Shown here piece after piece: positions 59,265-64,000 of a DNA stretch of 64,000 nt. The stretch spans positions 744,001 to 808,000 of the forward strand of contig CAKMXJ010000002.1 of assembly GCA_928724745.1 (NCBI GenBank), read 5' to 3'. Below the pieces are notes generated by a model. The model saw only the letters and a program-made list of their open reading frames with translations, made no database searches and was not told where the DNA came from. Position 1 is the stretch's first letter. Each line of letters starts with the position of its first letter. Made by a program: the position numbers and the translations under genes. This DNA is from Anthracocystis setariae (taxonomy: Eukaryota > Basidiomycota > Ustilaginomycetes > Ustilaginales > Ustilaginaceae).

Positions 59265-59889
59265 GGCGAAGCCTTAGCTGCTGTCGGTATGCGGAAGTGC
59301 TAACAGGGTCGTTATTCGATATGCGGTAGTTTGAAGAAAAACTCTGGTGGGAAAAGAATCGTTACGGTCGGGTAAGCGAGTGCCTGTGATGTCGAGCGGG
59401 ACCAGTGGCGGCAATATCGAGCAGTAGAAATATCCTGCACTGCCGAGGAAGGTGGATGAGGTGGAGGTGGTGGTGGTGGTGGTGGTGGTGGTGGTGGATG
59501 TGGATGAAGGGTGGATGCGGTGGATGAAAGGTAAAAAAGAGGATTGACGAGATGATTTTGCCGATGCTCAGTTGACCATAATTCGGCTTCCGCAAGCAGA
59601 GGCTTCATTCCACGCTTCCGGTTTACTGCATTTTAAATATTCTACTCTCTAATTTCTCGCCCATTTTTTTTTTTTCTTTTTTTTTTCGTCTTTTTCTCCC
59701 TTTCTTCCCTCCACATGGCTTGGCTTCAATCAGTCACCAAAGTCTCATACATCAGAGATACAGTGTGGTCTACTTTGATGAATGACACAGGGCAGAAAGA
59801 ACGACGATCGAATGGATATAAAGATGAGGCTAGAATACAATGATGACGACAGAAGGACAAGCGCAAGGATCAGGATGACGATGAAGGCT
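59265..59889. other. Intergenic: MEX67 promoter and DRG1 3' region
   Basis: A 625-bp spacer between two minus-strand genes. It has a (GGT)n microsatellite at about 59466-59497 and a T-rich tract at 59664-59686. Confidence 0.6.
59466..59497. repeat. (GGT)n microsatellite
   Basis: About ten GGT units within the MEX67 upstream region; probably length-variable. Confidence 0.85.
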
Positions 59890-61097
59890 TTACTTGGTGA
59901 AGATGGTGACCACATCGTCGGCTGCGACTACATGGTTCAAGCCAACCTTTTGACTGGTGGGGAACTTGCTGCTTTTTCCATACACAAGCGCATACTTGAA
60001 CTTGTCCGCAAGCGCTCGGTGGACTTGATGACAAACGTGCTCGATGGTGGCGCCCTTGCGAACACAGAGAGGATCCGAAAGATCTGGACGCTCGCCACGC
60101 TTCTTGGTGTAGATGCGGTTGATACCGAGCTTATCCCACATGACGTCTTTGAGGAAGTCGATGTTGAGGTCCTTCTCGACCGAGATGACGACCGAGTTGG
60201 GCTGACGTGCGAGTTTGTCCATCTGCTCCATGCTGATCGAGTCGATTTTGTTGTATACGTACAGGCAGGGGATGTAATTACGGTTGCCGAGCACCACATC
60301 GATGAACTCGTCCACCGTAATATCCTCTCTGAGCATGACGTCGACGTTGTGCATCTTGTAGCCTTGAAGGATCGAGCGGATCATCTTTTCATCGATCTTG
60401 GTGAGAGTGAGGCCCATGGCCTTGGTAATGACGATTCCGCCCGTGTTCTTCTTGCGAAGGACCACGTCGGGCTTGGTCTTGTTGAGACGGATGCCGACAG
60501 CCTCGAGTTCCTTTTCGAGAAGAGCACGATGGGTTTCTGGCTTGGTGGCGTCGAGCATGATGATGACCATGTCTGCTGTCTTGGCCACAGCAACAACCTG
60601 ACGACCTCGACCTTTGCCTTCCGAAGCGCCCTCGATGATACCGGGCAAATCGAGGATCTGGATTTTGGCACCTTGGTATTCGAGCACACCTGGCTGACAT
60701 GTCAGGGTTGTGAATTCGTATGCGGCAGCTTCGGACTTTGTGTCTGTGACCTTGGAGAGGAAGGATGATTTACCGACCGAGGGAAACCCAATGAGCGCGA
60801 CACGAGCATCGCCCGACTTCATGACATCGAAACCCTCTCCGGGCTTGCCCGACTTTTTTTGGGGTTCGAGCAGCTCATGACGGAGCTTGGCAATTTTTGC
60901 ACGCAGCTGACCAAGATGGTATCTATTTGAGTCGTATGTTGAAGAGAGAGGATGGTGTAAAGGGTCAGTATCAAGCTGGACATTGAAGAAATGGGGAGCG
61001 GGAAGCGCATTTGGTTGCCAACTTACTCTGTTGCCTTGTTCTTCTGCGTCCTGGCGACCTCATCTTCGAGCTCTTTGATCTTTTCCACGACACCCAT
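59890..61097 (-). CDS. RBG1: DRG1/Rbg1 family GTPase (2 exons, 367 aa)
   Basis: This developmentally regulated GTP-binding protein associates with translating ribosomes, with a Tma46/DFRP-type partner in yeast. Exon 1 is 61097-61027 and exon 2 is 60922-59890; the 103-bp intron has a GTAAGT donor and splits a Glu codon. The conserved N-terminus VARTQKNKATEYHLGQLRAK is exactly family-like and settles the first exon. G1 is GFPSVGKSS (69-77), G3 is DLPGIIEGA and G4 is NKID. A C-terminal TGS domain runs at about 290-367. Length equals yeast Rbg1 and human DRG1. The DRG1 rather than DRG2 branch is favoured by the N-terminus. Divergent from the CBS/PB1 gene. Confidence 0.94.
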
Positions 61098-62024
61098 CTT
61101 GTCGGATTGGTTGCTGTTGAGGTCGACTTTGAAGCAATGTGACGGTGACGAGGGGAGTGTGGAGCTGCGGAAGGAAGCGGCAACATGGAGCATTTGATTT
61201 CGGACAGAAGAGCTGATTTTAAGTCCATTTTGTCGGGATTCGCAGAGTGGCTGAAGCGTGGGCTCGAATTATTTCGATACGTTAGATCGCTACAGTGCAC
61301 ATAGGTGCAGGATGATGATCGAGCTGACACGTGATCCAAGTCATCGGGCGTGGCGAGTTGTAGATCAACACCAACACTTAGCTGGGCTTGACTTGTTTCC
61401 ACGGCAGCCAACCGCGCACAGACATATTTGACAGACCCTGGGACCATTACTCAGAGAACGTGCAGCAAGAAGCTGTCGCACAAAGAGATCCACCATGTCC
61501 ATCTTCTTGCGGGAGTTCAACTTGCGTGAAAGCAGAAAAGCAACACCTGAACCATTCATTGTACTGTACTGTACTGGACTGTACACAACCATGCACTTGA
61601 GCGGTGAGTGTTGTTTGCGCGACAGGAGAAGCGAAAATCAACACGCAACACCAAAAAATATGAGGCAAAAAAAAAAAAAAAAGTTGTGCGGCGCACTGAC
61701 TGACACTCTGAACACTGAGCCAACACTACTCTCACTCATCAAACACACAAACACAGAGACACAGACACAGACACAGACACAGACACACAGACACCCGCGG
61801 TCAACTCTCTCTCCTGCTGTCTGCTATCTCCCTCTGTCTCAGTCAGCTCGACCCATCGCAGATACTGTACAGAACTAGACTGTACAGCATCCCCTTTTTT
61901 TTTGGATTTCCGCTCGCTCGCTCGCTCAGCTCAGCTCAGCTCACCTCACCCAACACATCCACTTTGCAGCTTGCCCTTTGTTGCTCAAGCTCTCTAACCA
62001 CCTCCATCTTTGGGTTCGCCGTGC
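61098..62024. other. Divergent promoter region of RBG1 and the CBS/PB1 gene
   Basis: A 927-bp spacer rich in simple sequence: an A-run at about 61667-61682, an (ACAGAC)n tract at about 61752-61794, GCTC repeats (about 61911-61940) and CTGTACTG repeats near 61562. No gene was recognised. Confidence 0.6.
61752..61794. repeat. (ACAGAC)n tandem repeat
   Basis: Six to seven near-perfect hexamer units upstream of the CBS/PB1 gene. Confidence 0.8.
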
Positions 62025-64000
62025 ATGTCGCGCATCCCTCTTCCCGTTCGTCAAGAGGATTCTCCTTCGCCGTCGCCTAGTGCTTTACAACCATCTACCA
62101 ACTTACCACGATCCACCTCCCTCTCCCACATGAGCTCCATTAGCTCCCTTCGCGATGCTACGGATACCCGTAAGCGCCAGTCCAAGCGCGATGAGGTAAG
62201 TTGCCTACATCTCACATTCCCACATGCACATCTACGTCTCAACTGATCGCGCTTCTCGTCCTTTTTCAAACAGGCTATCCGCAAGAAAATCGAAGGTGAG
62301 CTTCAGCGCAAGTCTGGCAAGCCCGCAACTCCCATCTCGCGCCGAACCAAGCGCACCACTCGCCCACCCGCTGCTGCTGCTGCTGCTGGTACCGTTTCGG
62401 CTCTTCGTCCGCTCCCCGCGCTCACCGTTCCGCAGTCGATCAGTGTCGCCGACGCATCCCAGCTCTGCGCCGCCAAGCGCACCGATTGCGTCCTTGTCGT
62501 CGACGAAGATGAACATCTCGCCGGTATCTTTACCGCCAAGGATCTCGCTTTCCGTGTAGTGTCTGCCGGTCTCGATGCACGAAACACCCCCGTTTCTGCC
62601 ATCATGACCCGTTCACCCATGGTCACCCGCGACACCACTTCCGCCACCGAAGCGCTCAACACCATGGTCACGCGTGGCTTCCGCCACCTCCCCGTCTGCA
62701 ACGAAGATGGCGATGTCGTTGGTCTACTCGACATCGCCAAGGTCTTCTACGAGGCTCTCGAAAAGCTCGAACGTGCGCACGGCTCGTCTCAGAAGCTGTA
62801 CAACGCATTGGAAGGCGTTCAGAGCGAATGGGGTGGCAGTGCTGGCCCGCAACACGCCATGCTGCAGTACATCGAAGCCCTCAGGCAGAAGATGAGCATC
62901 CCCGACCTCAGCTCGATCCTCGACTCGAGGACGCTTCCTTGCTGCGTCGGCGTCCGCACCACCGTCAGGGAAGCCGCCAAGTTGATGAAGGAGCACCACA
63001 CTACCGCCGTCTGCGTCATGGAGTCGACAGGAACCGGTCCTGGCACTGGCCAAATCGGTGGAGGGGGCGCAGTCTCTGGCAAGATCGCCGGTATCTTTAC
63101 TTCAAAAGATGTCGTTCTGCGTGTCATTGCCGCTGGTCTTGACCCCAAGACTTGCTCCGTCGTCCGTGTCATGACTCCTCACCCCGACACTGCTCCACCC
63201 TCGCTCACCATCCAGGAAGCGCTACGCAAGATGCACGATGGACGCTACCTCAACCTGCCCGTTGTCGACGTCGACTCTCGTCTTGTCGGTGTGGTCGATG
63301 TTCTCAAACTCACCTATGCCACGCTTGAACAGATCAACAGCATGAACGACGAGCAAGCCGCTGGCGGAGACGGTGGCGCGGGTGGACCCATGTGGAATCG
63401 ATTCTGGAACTCGTTCGGTCAGACCAACTCGATTGCAGATGACGAGTCGGCGGTGTCTGGATCCATCCGTCACAGCGAGTCGCAGTTCGAGCCGCCTACG
63501 CCGAGCAAAGTGGGTGCGATTGCCGACATTTCGTCGGATCTGCATCCGAACGACAGTGCCAGTGCGGTTGGGCATCAGGTGGTCGACGACGGAGCCAGCG
63601 CGATTGGAGTGCCGTCGTCAGCAGCGCTTGAGGCGGACGACGGGACGTACCTGTTCAAGTTTGTCACACCTTCCGGCCGAACCCACCGCTTCCAGGCGCG
63701 ATACGATAGCTACGAGACCATCCGTGAGATCGTGTGCATCAAACTCGGCGGCGATCCATTCTTCGAGCCTGTACCTGTACCTGTAGCTGCGCCCGCCCCG
63801 GCTGCTGCGGTGGATGGTGAAGCGAATGGCGATGCTGCGGCGTCGGCCCACGCTACCGCTGTCCGCGCGAACGGAGAAGTTCCCGATCCGAACGACTTCC
63901 AACTTGCCTATACCGATGATGAGGATGACGTGGTGTTGATCACAGCCGATGGCGATGTGCAGGATGCGGTTAAGGTGGCACGGAAACAGGCTCGCGATCG
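62025..64000 (+). CDS. CBS-domain and PB1-domain protein (3' end outside window)
   Basis: Exon 1 is 62025-62195 and exon 2 runs from 62274 to the right edge; the 78-bp intron is GTAAGT-CAG in phase 0. The N-terminus is Ser-rich, followed by a basic helix (DTRKRQSKRDEAIRKKIEGEL). Four CBS motifs form two Bateman pairs at about 100-220 and 285-405 (GIFTAKDLAFRV, GFRHLPVCNEDGDVVGLLDI, GIFTSKDVVLRV, LNLPVVDVDSRLVGVVDV). These usually bind adenine nucleotides. A PB1 domain begins at about 510 (YLFKFVTPSGRTHRF) and is still in progress at the edge (DEDDVVLITADGDVQDA). The layout matches a fungal CBS/PB1 family that includes fission yeast Mug70. Function is not established. Confidence 0.88.

Noticed and set aside
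59782..60768. 328-codon plus-strand frame opposite the DRG1 gene
   Set aside because: The minus strand encodes a textbook GTPase; the mirrored frame arises from its codon usage.

Overview
The window reads as nuclear chromosomal DNA of a basidiomycete smut fungus (Ustilaginales; Ustilago/Sporisorium/Pseudozyma type). The reasons are a fungus-specific gene set (LYS2, ADP1, URC4, SRS2, MEX67, an IQM-like protein), long mostly intronless genes with short GT-AG introns in a minority, Ser/Pro-rich disordered tails, and pyrimidine-rich or homopolymeric spacers. The genus is an inference from style. Starts given here use the first sensible ATG, because several open frames extend upstream only through non-ATG codons.

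Layout. 1-5129: the 5' part of a MAP65/Ase1 spindle-midzone gene (minus, running off the left edge), then a complete Tc1/mariner-type transposon (2620-4298) in the spacer shared with a divergent gene. 5130-11402: a 2,090-residue Nud1/Cdc11-type septation/mitotic-exit scaffold. 11972-17772: a hemerythrin-like protein, an unidentified helical protein, and an Adp1-type ABC transporter. 17848-22961: URC4 (DUF1688, uracil catabolism) and a 981-residue disordered protein. 22962-26940: a 4 kb stretch with no convincing gene. 26941-34038: LYS2 (alpha-aminoadipate reductase), with two Gcn4/Cpc1-type sites upstream, and a divergent IQM-like gene. 35016-38357: a four-exon gene for a 1,017-residue secreted, Gly-rich protein with several Kex2-type Lys-Arg sites. 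39154-45621: an FHA-domain gene and a Bor1-type borate/anion transporter. 46041-54137: mitochondrial EF-G2 (MEF2), an L-serine dehydratase and an Srs2-type helicase. 55032-56398: two small convergent secreted-protein genes. 56999-64000: MEX67 (three exons), DRG1/RBG1 (two exons) and a CBS/PB1-domain gene cut by the right edge.

Most genes are core housekeeping or cell-cycle functions with no operon logic. Ase1 and Nud1/Cdc11 both act in late mitosis and cytokinesis and lie head to head with the transposon between them. The accessory material is the transposon, the Lys-Arg-rich secreted protein and the pair of small secreted proteins. The most unusual object is the 35016-38357 gene, whose protein alternates predicted Kex2 sites, short hydrophobic Gly/Ala/Val segments and an aromatic DPxTG repeat. 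No tRNA, rRNA, CRISPR or bacterial-type feature was recognised.
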